From: Acidobacteriota bacterium
GTDB taxonomy: Bacteria; Acidobacteriota; Terriglobia; Acidiferrales; UBA7541
NCBI GenBank assembly: GCA_013289695.1
Contig: JABCZK010000018.1
Coordinates: forward strand, 1-64,000
Direction of reading: 5' to 3'
Length of the DNA: 64,000 nt
Below are positions 49,440 through 58,267 of the stretch, in pieces (the stretch's first letter is position 1; the number at the start of each line of letters is the position of its first letter). A program made the position numbers and the translations under genes. Under the pieces are notes generated by a model, which did not search any database, was not told the DNA's origin, and was given only the letters and a program-made list of their open reading frames with translations.

Positions 49440-51635
49440 CTAGTTACCGCACGTTCCTAGATGAGATGCGCAGTGGTTTGCTTGATCGAGGAGAGCCTGT
49501 GCCTCCGCGATCAGGTCATTGGCCGCCTTTTCATCGATTGGAATGCCGTTGAACTCCGCGCCCTCGAGCATGGCCTTGATCTGTGCAGCCAGGCCGTCAC
49601 GCTCCAGAGTCCATTGCGAGATCAGATTCTCGAGGTTGTTATAGACGACGTCGCCGGCCGAAGTGCTGGTGATCGCGAAGGTGGAGACAGTTAGAGTGCT
49701 TTCCGAAAGCTCCCCGAACGGCGCGTCAATCTTCTTGTAGATCTGCCCAAGCTGCAGCAGCGTGTCCGAATGCGCGTGCAGGCTGCTCGGCAGGATCTTG
49801 GGATCTAGCAGTTCGACGATCGTGCGGCCGTCATGCTGATAGTCATCGCTGAGGCCGAGAAGCGTCATCATGGTTGGCCGCAGGTCAACGTGATCGGTAA
49901 AGAAATCCTGCGGCTCCGTTACGCCGAGATTCCTTACTCCAGGACCAGCGATGGCGATGAAGGTACGCGCGATCTCCGGCTGGATGTCACCGTGATTCCA
50001 GGCGAAACCTGTGCCCACGACAGGAGTGGTGCTGCCGACTGTCTCGAAGAAGAAATTGGGATTGCCGAAGAACGTGAAGGTCGGCTCGCGGTTGGGATCC
50101 GCGACGGTGTTCATGTGCAGCAGCTGCATCGCCGCTGGATCCACAATCGCTCCTTGGAGGTCGGGTCCCAGACCGGTGCCGAGCAGGCTCTCGCTCAATC
50201 CGGTGTGCGGATTGACCACGCTCAGTCCGGCCATGGTCTGCTCGAGCGTACGGACTGTGGTGCTGGATGGAAGCGGCTGTCCATTCACGTAGGTGGTGGC
50301 GGCGTCGTCGAAATGGATCGAATACGCCGTCGGGTCGCCAGCGCCTTGAGTGAGGCCGAGCAGATTGATGTCCAGCTCGCCCACGCCATTCGTTCCGTAA
50401 GTGCAGGGAACATCGGGCACGACGTTGCCATTCGCCAGGATTTTGGCACCGTCGCAATTCGCCGGGCTGGGCGCACCGCCGACGAAATGGTCGCCCTCGT
50501 CTGGCGTGAAGATGAAGAGAGTGTTGCTCTCATCAATGCCGGCTTCCTTCAGATGCGAGAAAAACGTGCCGAACGAGGAATTGTAATCAGCCAACTGAGC
50601 GACGTAGGGAGCCTCGCCAGGGCCGAAGGTGCCTTCGGTAGAGGTTGTCTCCTCGTGATTGTCATGGGCGTCCGCGATGTAGGCATAGACGACCGGAATG
50701 CCCTTCTTCAGCATGGTCTCGACCACTGCCAGCGTTTGAGCCGGAGTCGGATCGAAGTCCAATTGGTTAAATCCGGTGAGCGGAACACCGTGATAATCCG
50801 TGATGCTGCCGGTAGCGCTGCCGGTGAGCGCGGGGTTGATGTATTTCAGACCGAATAGCGCTTGATAGCCTGCGTACCCGCCCGGCTCGTCCGGCAACGT
50901 GTCGCTCACTCCCACCACGCCCAGAGCTGGATTTGACTGGCAGATGGGGTCGCCGAGCGCGCAATGGATCGAGACACCGATGAAATCATTGTTCTGGTTG
51001 GAGCTGCTCTCCATTCCTTGCGGAGACGTTGGGCCGCCGAAAACTTTGAAGACGTCGAAGGGCGCGCGTTCCAGCACGATATTAGCGGTGGAGAAGGCGC
51101 CGACCGTGCATCCCGCGCGAGTGAACGGCACCCAAGGCGCGGGGACGTTCTGGCCCGAAGGCGTCGTAAGCGCGAAGGTGTTGTCGTCGGTGCTCGCGGT
51201 GATATCCGAGACCTTGTCGGTCCAGTAGAAAAACGAAGAAGGAAATAAGCCGTTTTCGCCGGTTGTGGTCGGCGAGAATACGCCGAAGCTGTTGGCGATG
51301 AAGATGCCGGTATCGTCGGAGTAGAGGCCGATCTGAGTGGTAAGGATGTCGTTTGCGGTGTGCGAGATGAGGACGGTATGGTCGCCGGCATCGAGCGTGC
51401 CGTGCTGTGTGATGAAATTGAGCAGGTTGGGCATTTGTTCGAGATCGGATGGTACGTTGGGATTGTCACGGGTGAAGTGTACGTTATCGAATTCGACGTA
51501 AACCACATGCTTGATTTTTCCCGAGGGTGAGTTCAGTTGACACTGTGCATAAGCGGACCCAGCCAACCCTGCGGCCAGCAAAACAAAGCCAAGCAAGGAC
51601 GTGGTCACGCGACGCAATCGTTGCGCTTGAGACAT
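49440..51635 (-). CDS. Exported alkaline-phosphatase-fold phosphoesterase
   Basis: A 731-residue exported enzyme (signal peptide ending G-S-A-Y-A-Q-C) of the alkaline phosphatase/sulfatase superfamily. The start K-I-K-H-V-V-Y-V-E-F-D-N-V-H gives the first metal Asp, and a late D-H-V-D-L-R-P-T-M-M-T-L-L-G carries the conserved metal-binding Asp and His used by this fold; H-N-H/D-E-T segments occur between. AGGAGG lies 8 bases before ATG 51635. The substrate is unknown; nucleotide pyrophosphatases and sulfatases are alternatives. It ends with a 12-bp hairpin. Confidence 0.78.
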   Translation of the reverse strand: MSQAQRLRRVTTSLLGFVLLAAGLAGSAYAQCQLNSPSGKIKHVVYVEFDNVHFTRDNPNVPSDLEQMPNLLNFITQHGTLDAGDHTVLISHTANDILTTQIGLYSDDTGIFIANSFGVFSPTTTGENGLFPSSFFYWTDKVSDITASTDDNTFALTTPSGQNVPAPWVPFTRAGCTVGAFSTANIVLERAPFDVFKVFGGPTSPQGMESSSNQNNDFIGVSIHCALGDPICQSNPALGVVGVSDTLPDEPGGYAGYQALFGLKYINPALTGSATGSITDYHGVPLTGFNQLDFDPTPAQTLAVVETMLKKGIPVVYAYIADAHDNHEETTSTEGTFGPGEAPYVAQLADYNSSFGTFFSHLKEAGIDESNTLFIFTPDEGDHFVGGAPSPANCDGAKILANGNVVPDVPCTYGTNGVGELDINLLGLTQGAGDPTAYSIHFDDAATTYVNGQPLPSSTTVRTLEQTMAGLSVVNPHTGLSESLLGTGLGPDLQGAIVDPAAMQLLHMNTVADPNREPTFTFFGNPNFFFETVGSTTPVVGTGFAWNHGDIQPEIARTFIAIAGPGVRNLGVTEPQDFFTDHVDLRPTMMTLLGLSDDYQHDGRTIVELLDPKILPSSLHAHSDTLLQLGQIYKKIDAPFGELSESTLTVSTFAITSTSAGDVVYNNLENLISQWTLERDGLAAQIKAMLEGAEFNGIPIDEKAANDLIAEAQALLDQANHCASHLGTCGN

Positions 51636-51929
51636 TGCTTTATCCTCCTGAATTAAGTTTCGGACCGCGATCCGCTGGGCACGGACTCGTGGGGGTAATT
51701 CTAATACTGGGTTTACATGACGCAACAGCTAAGAAGCGATTAAAATCTCGTGTCACCTAAATTGACGCGCATTCAAAGCGACGCCCGGGGAGCGGATCCT
51801 TCAGGAGTCGCTGCAGGAGATTGCGGCGCCGCCTTTGCTACAGAACCCTTTACACGCATGGAGGCAAACCGTATGCTGTGCCGCAGGCCAAGGCGCTGAG
51901 CGCATACACGTGTGTTCCGGAGGGCCGTG

Positions 51930-52490
51930 ATGATCCTGGCATTGATTGCGATTGTTGTGCTGCTGGTGGTGTTCGTCATCGGAATGTACAACGGCCTGGT
52001 GCGGCTGCGGGTACAGTGCGACAACGCCTGGTCTGACATTGATGTGCAGCTGAAGCGGCGCTACGACCTGATTCCCAACCTGGTGGAAACCGTGAAAGGC
52101 TACGCCGGGCACGAGAAAAGCACGCTCGAAGGAGTCATCGCCGCGCGCAATCAGGCCATGAATACACAAGGACCTGCCGCGAAGGCCGAAGCGGAAGGCG
52201 TGCTGACCAGCGCGCTGCGCCAGGTGTTCGCGCTGGCGGAAGCCTATCCGCAATTGAAAGCGGTGGAAAGTTTCACGCAGCTGCAGCAATCGCTGAGCCA
52301 GATTGAGGATAGCGTGCAGAACGCGCGGCGTTACTACAACGCCGTGGTGCGCGACCTGAACACCAAAATCGTGCAGTTCCCCTCCAACATCATCGCCGGA
52401 ATGTTCAACATCACGCCGCGGCAGTTCTTCGAGATCAGCGCGCCGGCCGAGCGCGATGTGCCGAAAGTCAGTTTCGGCGCAACCACCTAA
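51930..52490 (+). CDS. lemA: LemA family membrane protein
   Basis: A 186-residue LemA protein: one N-terminal TM helix (I-L-A-L-I-A-I-V-V-L-L-V-V-F-V-I-G), followed by a long cytosolic helical bundle with the signature N-A-W-S-D-I-D-V-Q-L-K-R-R-Y-D-L-I-P-N-L. The reading frame opens at GTG 51912, but GGAGG sits 6 bases before ATG 51930. The DUF2207 gene follows after 19 bases; LemA and a DUF2207/TPM-type partner commonly occur as a pair, of unknown membrane function. Confidence 0.93.
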   Translation: MILALIAIVVLLVVFVIGMYNGLVRLRVQCDNAWSDIDVQLKRRYDLIPNLVETVKGYAGHEKSTLEGVIAARNQAMNTQGPAAKAEAEGVLTSALRQVFALAEAYPQLKAVESFTQLQQSLSQIEDSVQNARRYYNAVVRDLNTKIVQFPSNIIAGMFNITPRQFFEISAPAERDVPKVSFGATT

Positions 52491-52509
52491 CCGCCGCGTG
52501 CGCAGCGAA

Positions 52510-54240
52510 ATGTTCAGTCCCCGCCGCCACCGCATGGTTGCAATCTTTGTGCTGGCGCTTTTCGCCGCGATGCCGGCGAGCGCGCGCACGCTCACGTTCA
52601 AGCACTTCGACGCGCAGATTCAGGTGCATCCCGACGGCACGATTGACGTCACCGAAGTGATGGAAGCGCAGTTCACTGGCGCCTGGCATGGCATCTACCG
52701 CACCATTCCCGTCGAGTACACCGATCCCGAGGGATTGAACTACACACTGCTGCTCGATGAGATCAGCGCGACAGATAGTGAAGGGCAAAAACTCAAGCTG
52801 GAACAAAACCGCGAAGGCCGCTACATCAAATTTAAAATTTATGTGCCGGCGGCGGAAGACGCGACGCGCACGATTCTGCTGCATTATCGCGTGCTGGATG
52901 CGCTGCGATTTTTTCAGGACCACGACGAGCTGTACTGGAACGTGACGGGCAACGAGTGGCAAAACCCGATCGAACTGGTGACGGCGCACCTCGAACTTCC
53001 CGCGGGCGTCACTGGATTGCACGCCATCGCATATACCGGCGTGACCGGATCGCGCGCCGAGGATGCGCGCGTCGAGATCAGCGACAACGTCGTGGACGTT
53101 CGCAGCACGCGCCCGCTGGGCTATCGCCAGGGGCTAACCGCGGTGGTGGGCTTCGACAAAGGATTCGTGCACGCGCCATCCGAATCCATGAAATTGATGC
53201 GCTTCCTGCAAAGTAATTCGCCGCTGCTGATACCGCTGATCGCGTTTTTCGTGATGCTCTGGTTGTGGTGGACGCGCGGCCGCGGCCCGCAGCGCGAAGC
53301 GATTTCCGTGCAGTACGAGCCGCCGGACAAACTGACGCCCGGCGAATGTGGCACGCTCGTGGATAACGAAGCCGCCATGCGTGATATCACGGCGACGCTA
53401 GTGGATTTGGCCGTGAAGGGCTACCTGACCATCGAGCAAAAAGAGGAAAGCCACTTGCTGGGGCTGACGCACAGCAAGGATTACGTTTTTCATATGAAGA
53501 AGCCGCCCGCGGAATGGGCTGCGGCGCGTTCGCACGAGCAGGAAATGCTTTCGGCACTTTTTGATGACGGCGCGAGCCCTGACGTCAAGCTTTCCGATTT
53601 GCAGAATCATTTCTATACGCACCTGCCCGCGATTCGCGACCGCATTTTCAGCGCGCTGATGAGCGACGGCTATTACCTGCATCGTCCTGATACCGTGAAG
53701 CAAGGCTACATCGGCGCGGGATTGGTGATTGGAGGCCTGCTGGTGTTCGGGGGCGCGGGATATCTCGCAAGCGCCACCGGCATTGCGCAGGGCAGCTGGA
53801 TTGTCGCGGGCATCGCGAGCGGCCTAGTGATCTGTATTTTCGGCCTGTTCATGTCTGCGCGGACGATTACCGGGGCGCGCGCGCTGGAAAAAGTGCTGGG
53901 CTTCGAGGAATTTCTCGGCCGCGTGGAAAAAGATCAGATCGAACGTCTGGAGAAAACGCCGGAGCTTTTCGAAAAATTTCTACCCTACGCGATGGCGCTG
54001 CATGTGGAGAAGAAATGGGTGCAGGCGTTTTCCGGCATCGCCTTGCCACCGCCGCAGTGGTATCAGGGCTACTACGGAGGCAACTTCACGGCTTTTTATC
54101 TGGTGAACGATCTCAATATGATGTCCATGCAAGCCGGCAGCGTGATGGCTTCGGCGCCGCGCAGTTCCGGCGGCTCGGGATTCGGCGGCGGAGGCGGCTC
54201 CGGCGGCGGATTCGGCGGCGGTGGTGGAGGCGGATTCTAG
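52510..54240 (+). CDS. DUF2207 membrane protein, LemA partner
   Basis: A 576-residue protein with a signal/TM start (M-V-A-I-F-V-L-A-L-F-A-A-M-P-A-S-A), an extracytoplasmic beta-rich DUF2207 domain (W-H-G-I-Y-R-T-I-P at about 60; L-Y-W-N-V-T-G-N-E-W), TM helices at about 238-255 and two more at about 405-450, and a glycine-rich C-terminus (about 20 glycines in the last 35 residues). The gly-rich tail is usual in this family. It follows lemA and almost certainly forms an operon with it. The frame extends upstream over the lemA end; ATG 52510 gives the signal peptide. Confidence 0.87.
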   Translation: MFSPRRHRMVAIFVLALFAAMPASARTLTFKHFDAQIQVHPDGTIDVTEVMEAQFTGAWHGIYRTIPVEYTDPEGLNYTLLLDEISATDSEGQKLKLEQNREGRYIKFKIYVPAAEDATRTILLHYRVLDALRFFQDHDELYWNVTGNEWQNPIELVTAHLELPAGVTGLHAIAYTGVTGSRAEDARVEISDNVVDVRSTRPLGYRQGLTAVVGFDKGFVHAPSESMKLMRFLQSNSPLLIPLIAFFVMLWLWWTRGRGPQREAISVQYEPPDKLTPGECGTLVDNEAAMRDITATLVDLAVKGYLTIEQKEESHLLGLTHSKDYVFHMKKPPAEWAAARSHEQEMLSALFDDGASPDVKLSDLQNHFYTHLPAIRDRIFSALMSDGYYLHRPDTVKQGYIGAGLVIGGLLVFGGAGYLASATGIAQGSWIVAGIASGLVICIFGLFMSARTITGARALEKVLGFEEFLGRVEKDQIERLEKTPELFEKFLPYAMALHVEKKWVQAFSGIALPPPQWYQGYYGGNFTAFYLVNDLNMMSMQAGSVMASAPRSSGGSGFGGGGGSGGGFGGGGGGGF

Positions 54241-54242
54241 AT

Positions 54243-56090
54243 TTATTTTTCCGCGGCTTGCGGGGTCTGTTTTGTGGTGCGGCCGGAGTTTCTCCATTTG
54301 CGGATCCAGCCGTGCTCGCGCAGCCCCTCGTCTTCCATCTGGCGGGTCCAGGCACCCAACAAGCTGGCGCGATTAAAATAGCCGAGCATCTGTTGTGGAT
54401 TTTCGCGGCTGACGACGGGCAGCCGGCCGATATTGTGCTGCAGCATGCGGTGCATCGCGTCGTGAACGAGCTCGTCCGGATAGGCGACGATGGGCTCATT
54501 CGATCCTGCCTCGAGCACCGTCATCGTTCCGCGCGGGTCCTGCTCGAGGGCGCGCAGTAAATCTCCCTGCGTTACCACGCCGACAAGATTGCCGTCGGGC
54601 GAGACGATCGGCAGTCCCTGGGTCAGGTTATAGGCCGGTTCGCCGCGGCCCATGCGCGCGGCCAATTCCGATACGGTCATTTCCTGCGCGATGGGGACGA
54701 CGTCCTTGCGCATTACTTCGCCGACGCGCACGACGGTCATCGCACCTACTTCAAATTCATTCGGAACTTGCAATCCTCGGCGCGTTAATTTTTCCGTCAT
54801 GATCGAGCTGGGCAAATAGCGCAGAGCGATCATGTCCGCGATTACGCAGGCGAGCATCAGCGGAAGAATGGCGTTGTAATCGCGCGTGATTTCGAAGGCA
54901 AAGACGATGAAGGCGAACGTCGCGCGCGAGGCCGAACCGAAAACCGCGGCCATCGCCACCAGCGCGAACGCCCCCGGCGATAAATGCGCGCCGGGAAAAA
55001 TCATGTTCACGACCATCGCAAAAATGCCGCCGAGCGCCGCGCTGGACATGAACATCGGAGCCAGCAGCCCGCCCGAAGTGCCGGAGCCGAGCGAGATGAC
55101 CAGCGCCAGCGCCTTAAACACGGCGACAAGGATCAAAAGTTTCAGCGCGAGATTATTGTTCAGAATATCTGAAATCGTGTCGTAGCCCACGCCCAGCACG
55201 CGCGGCACAAAGAATCCGATGATGCCCAAGCCGAGCGCGCCAATCGCCGGATGCCAGAGGTCGTTGAGGGGCAGCCGCGCGAATTGGTCTTCCACCCAGT
55301 ACAGAAGTTTCGTGAAGCCGATGGCCGCGCTGCCGCTGATCAAGCCGAGCAGAAGATAAAACGGCAACCCGTGCAGAACGTCGAAATTGACGTTGCCCAT
55401 GGTAAACATCGAATGCTGCCCGAGCAGAACCGCGCGCACGCTGGTGGCGAGCGTGCACGCAATCACCAGAGGAATGAAGGAGCGCGCGCGAAATTCAAAG
55501 AGCAGCAGCTCGATCGCGAGTATCACGCCGGCGATCGGCGTATTGAATGTGGCGGCCATGCCGGCGCCCGCGCCGCAGGCGAGCAAGACTTTGCGCTCCA
55601 CAGCCGTCGTGGAAATGAATTGCCCCACCAGCGAGCCAATCGCGCCGCCGGTTTGAATGATGGGCCCTTCGGCGCCGAAGGGGCCGCCCGTGCCGATGGC
55701 GATCGCAGCCGACAGAGGCTTCAGGATCGCGACTTTTGCTGCGATGCGGCTGCGTGAGGTCAGTACGGCTTCCATCGCTTCGGGAATTCCGTGCCCTTTG
55801 ATTTTTTCCGAGCCGTATTTCGCCATGAAGCCGATGATCAGGCCGCCAATCGCCGGCGTGACGATGATCCAGGGCCCGATCTGGGTATGTTCCGGGCTGC
55901 GAAAATGAAACGACCACTCGTGGTAGTAGGCGAGGTTGGTGAAAAGGCCGATCAGGTCGTACAAAAGGTACGCGATGATTCCCGCCAGAATTCCGACAAC
56001 GCCTGCGAGCAAGGATACGAATTCGAGCCGGAAGCCGGCGGACTGCCGCGGCTGCGGAGGCTTTTCCTCGCGAGTGGGTGAGTTCGTCAA
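54243..56090 (-). CDS. ClC chloride channel/antiporter with CBS pair
   Basis: A 615-residue ClC family protein: about 18 membrane helices with G-H-G-I-P-E-A at 99-105 (selectivity motif), G-P-F-G-A-E-G-P at 136-143 with gating Glu141, and G-S-G-T-S-G-G-L-L-A-P-M-F; then two CBS domains at about 460-590 that may bind nucleotides. The start is TTG 56090 with AGGAG 7 bases upstream, overlapping the stop of the MarR gene (TTGA), so its translation is coupled to the regulator. The motif glycine pattern lacks the S-G-I-P serine (it has G-H-G-I-P), so anion preference may differ from chloride. Ends 3 bp from the convergent DUF2207 gene. Confidence 0.92.
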   Translation of the reverse strand: MTNSPTREEKPPQPRQSAGFRLEFVSLLAGVVGILAGIIAYLLYDLIGLFTNLAYYHEWSFHFRSPEHTQIGPWIIVTPAIGGLIIGFMAKYGSEKIKGHGIPEAMEAVLTSRSRIAAKVAILKPLSAAIAIGTGGPFGAEGPIIQTGGAIGSLVGQFISTTAVERKVLLACGAGAGMAATFNTPIAGVILAIELLLFEFRARSFIPLVIACTLATSVRAVLLGQHSMFTMGNVNFDVLHGLPFYLLLGLISGSAAIGFTKLLYWVEDQFARLPLNDLWHPAIGALGLGIIGFFVPRVLGVGYDTISDILNNNLALKLLILVAVFKALALVISLGSGTSGGLLAPMFMSSAALGGIFAMVVNMIFPGAHLSPGAFALVAMAAVFGSASRATFAFIVFAFEITRDYNAILPLMLACVIADMIALRYLPSSIMTEKLTRRGLQVPNEFEVGAMTVVRVGEVMRKDVVPIAQEMTVSELAARMGRGEPAYNLTQGLPIVSPDGNLVGVVTQGDLLRALEQDPRGTMTVLEAGSNEPIVAYPDELVHDAMHRMLQHNIGRLPVVSRENPQQMLGYFNRASLLGAWTRQMEDEGLREHGWIRKWRNSGRTTKQTPQAAEK

Positions 56091-56653
56091 TCCTTGCTCC
56101 TATCGAGGCGCTGGCTGCCGCGACCGCTCATAGTTTGGCACTGTCGCTGCCTTTGCTTGGGCTGCTTATTCCTTGTGCGGCGTTTGCGAGTATGCTTTTT
56201 GTGCTGCGCGTTTCTGAATGCGCGCCCGACGGTTGCGTGCGGATCGATCGCAGCCGCAAGTGCTGCGAGCAGCTTGGGCCGCGCGGATTGCAATTCAGCG
56301 CGATGCAGCTCGGTGAGTCGCCTGAGCAGCGCTTCTCCGCGGCGGGAGAGAGTCAACACGACTTCGCGGCGGTCCGCGACCCGGCGCGCGCGCCGCAGCA
56401 GGCCTTTCGCTTCCAGGCGATTCACCAGTTCCACCGCGCTGTGATGTTGAAGCAATAGACGCTCGGCCAGGACTCCGATGGTGGCCACGCGGTGCGCAGG
56501 CAGACCTTTGATCGCGAGCAGCGCCTGGTGCTGCTGCGGCTCGATGCCAGCGGCGTGCACCAGGCGTTCGCTGACATTCAGGAAGCGGCGAATTGCAAAG
56601 CGGAAGTCCGCGAGCGCCTGGTAATCGATCGCTCGTGGCGCTGCGTTCTTCAT
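56087..56653 (-). CDS. MarR family regulator of the ClC operon
   Basis: A 188-residue winged-helix regulator. Core 15-140: V-S-E-R-L-V-H-A-A-G, I-G-V-L-A-E-R-L-L-L-Q-H-H-S-A-V-E-L-V-N-R-L (recognition helix) and R-R-V-A-D-R-R-E-V-V-L-T-L-S-R-R-G (wing) are MarR hallmarks. After residue 150 comes an unusual 35-residue tail rich in Lys, Arg and Gln, not seen in most MarR proteins; it may reflect a lost stop codon or extra nucleic acid binding. The palindrome at 56667 is a likely operator. It is read through to the ClC gene, so the channel is probably controlled by this repressor. Confidence 0.9.
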   Translation of the reverse strand: MKNAAPRAIDYQALADFRFAIRRFLNVSERLVHAAGIEPQQHQALLAIKGLPAHRVATIGVLAERLLLQHHSAVELVNRLEAKGLLRRARRVADRREVVLTLSRRGEALLRRLTELHRAELQSARPKLLAALAAAIDPHATVGRAFRNAQHKKHTRKRRTRNKQPKQRQRQCQTMSGRGSQRLDRSKD

Positions 56654-56666
56654 ACAAGCAATATTA

Positions 56667-56681
56667 TATCGTATTACGATA
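56667..56681. promoter_or_regulatory. MarR-type operator palindrome
   Basis: TATCGTA-T-TACGATA is a perfect 7-bp inverted repeat with a 1-base centre, 13 bases before the MarR start codon. Size and position match MarR operators; it lies in an AT-rich patch (ATATTATATCG) that suggests overlap with the -10 of the same gene. Confidence 0.7.
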
Positions 56682-56731
56682 CTTATGCGCGAGCAGAAAG
56701 TTTGAAGATGCGTGCCATCGCGGAGCAATCG

Positions 56732-57187
56732 TCACAACTGCTTGCGGAGAGCTTTCTGCGTCTTGACGTGCGCGTAGCCGTGGCGCTCGTAGAATGCGTG
56801 CGCCCGGTCGCGGATTACGTTCGAGCGCAGGCCGATGGCGTGGCAGCCGTTTTCGCGCGCCCATTCTTCCGCGCGCGCCAGTAAGTGCTCGCCGACCCTT
56901 CGCGAACGGAAGCGTTCATCTACCACCAAGCCGCTGACCTCAGCGCGCGCGTCGGCTTCGACCGTGCGATAGACGAACACGGCTATCCAGCCGGCGATTT
57001 CGCCCGTTTCCAGTTCCGCCACGAACACAGCGGCTGCTGGTGAACTTTCGATGCCTTGCAGGCGGCGCGCGATTTCCGCCGTCGTCGAGGGATAGCTCAA
57101 CTGGCCGGCCAGTTCGGCAATGCGCGCGTGGTCGGGCGGATGCGCCGCGCGAATTTTTCCGACGAACGCGATTGCTGCGGGCTTCAT
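56732..57187 (-). CDS. GNAT family N-acetyltransferase
   Basis: A 151-residue GNAT-fold protein. The acetyl-CoA loop R-S-R-R-V-G-E-H-L-L (R/Q-x-x-G-x-G/A form) lies at about 93-102, preceded by the beta-strand E-V-S-G-L-V-V-D-E-R-F; N-V-I-R-D-R-A-H-A-F-Y-E-R-H-G-Y is the usual late alpha4-beta6 part. The substrate cannot be told from sequence. It starts 16 bases after the DinB stop, so these two genes are likely co-transcribed. Confidence 0.88.
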   Translation of the reverse strand: MKPAAIAFVGKIRAAHPPDHARIAELAGQLSYPSTTAEIARRLQGIESSPAAAVFVAELETGEIAGWIAVFVYRTVEADARAEVSGLVVDERFRSRRVGEHLLARAEEWARENGCHAIGLRSNVIRDRAHAFYERHGYAHVKTQKALRKQL

Positions 57188-57203
57188 GCGTTGGGCCGCT
57201 GGC

Positions 57204-57665
57204 TCACTGCAACGCCTTCTTCAGCACAGCTATTTGTCCGGCGTGATATAGATCGTGTTGAATCGCGCCGTGCAGCATCACGTACAGCGAATGGTCTTTG
57301 CCCGGAGCGATTTCGTCCAGCTTATCCTGCGGAAGTTTTCGCACGGCGGCGCGAAAGCGCGCGCGGCAATCCCGCAAATGCGCGAGCGAGCGTTGCCATG
57401 TGATTTCCGTCGCTTCCCACACGGGCGGCCAATCCATCTCGGTGCTCACTTCGACCGCCGTACCTTCGGCGCGCTGCCGCACGATCGAGTTCCACGCGGC
57501 GATGTGGTTCACCAGCTCCCAGATTGAATGCGCGCCGCGCACGGGGTGCTTCGAGGCGTCTTCCGCGGAGATTCCGTCGAGGAGCGATTCCAGGGAAGGG
57601 CCGTGCCAGGCGTCGCCTGCAAATGCGCGGTCCATTTGATCCAGGATCCTATTAATTTCGCTCAT
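57204..57665 (-). CDS. DinB-like (YfiT/DUF664) metal-binding protein
   Basis: A 153-residue four-helix bundle of the DinB superfamily. The metal-binding histidines fit H-x-W/I-E-L-V-N-H at about 45-52 (S-I-W-E-L-V-N-H-I) and the late H-D-L-Y-H-A-G-Q-I-A-V-L-K at 134-146, a classic DinB C-terminal signature. Such proteins act as thiol-dependent transferases or hydrolases; substrate not known. The start at ATG 57665 is the first of the family fold. Confidence 0.85.
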   Translation of the reverse strand: MSEINRILDQMDRAFAGDAWHGPSLESLLDGISAEDASKHPVRGAHSIWELVNHIAAWNSIVRQRAEGTAVEVSTEMDWPPVWEATEITWQRSLAHLRDCRARFRAAVRKLPQDKLDEIAPGKDHSLYVMLHGAIQHDLYHAGQIAVLKKALQ

Positions 57666-57784
57666 ATGTATTTCCCCTGGACGAGCGTAAGACAGTGCAA
57701 CAGGCGACGCAAGTTGCGCTGCGTGAAGATGGCGCGGCAGCGGGCCTTGCAGCGCGTTCGCAGTGATCGGTGCCGCCGCGTCTT

Positions 57785-58234
57785 TTAGAAAAGTTTGTCG
57801 GAATCGAGGAGAATGGTGACGGGGCCGTCGTTCACGATCTCAACCGACATGTGCGCCTGAAAAACTCCGGCGGCGACGCGCACTCCCAGCGCCCGCACGG
57901 CGCGCACAAATTCTTCGTATAGCGCCTTGCCTTGCTCGGGCGGCGCGGCATGAATGAAGCTCGGCCGTCGCTGGCCGCGCGCGTCGCCGTACAGCGTGAA
58001 TTGCGAAACGGCCAGGACCGCGCCTCCGGAATCCAGCAGCGAACGATTCATTTTCCCCTGCTCATCGCCGAAGATGCGCAGGTTCACGATTTTCTCGGCC
58101 ATGGATGCGGCGGTGGCCGCAGTGTCCTCTCGTCCCACTGCAATCAGCACCGCGAGTCCCGGGCCAATTTCGCCCGTGAGGTTGCCATTCACCAGCACCC
58201 GCGCACGAGTTACGCGCTGCAGCACGGCGCGCAT
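57785..58234 (-). CDS. dtd: D-aminoacyl-tRNA deacylase
   Basis: A 149-residue enzyme of standard length that removes D-amino acids wrongly charged to tRNA. The two signature motifs are seen: S-Q-F-T-L-Y-G-D in the middle (normally S-Q-F-T-L-x) and N-D-G-P-V-T-I-L-L near the end (the cross-subunit N-x-G-P-V-T motif that rejects L-amino acids). It begins M-R-A-V-L-Q-R-V-T, as in E. coli. It is separated by 33 bases from the M28 peptidase upstream on the same strand. Confidence 0.96.
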   Translation of the reverse strand: MRAVLQRVTRARVLVNGNLTGEIGPGLAVLIAVGREDTAATAASMAEKIVNLRIFGDEQGKMNRSLLDSGGAVLAVSQFTLYGDARGQRRPSFIHAAPPEQGKALYEEFVRAVRALGVRVAAGVFQAHMSVEIVNDGPVTILLDSDKLF

Positions 58235-58267
58235 AGTTTCCCTCGGTGCCTTCGCAAATTCATGCGG

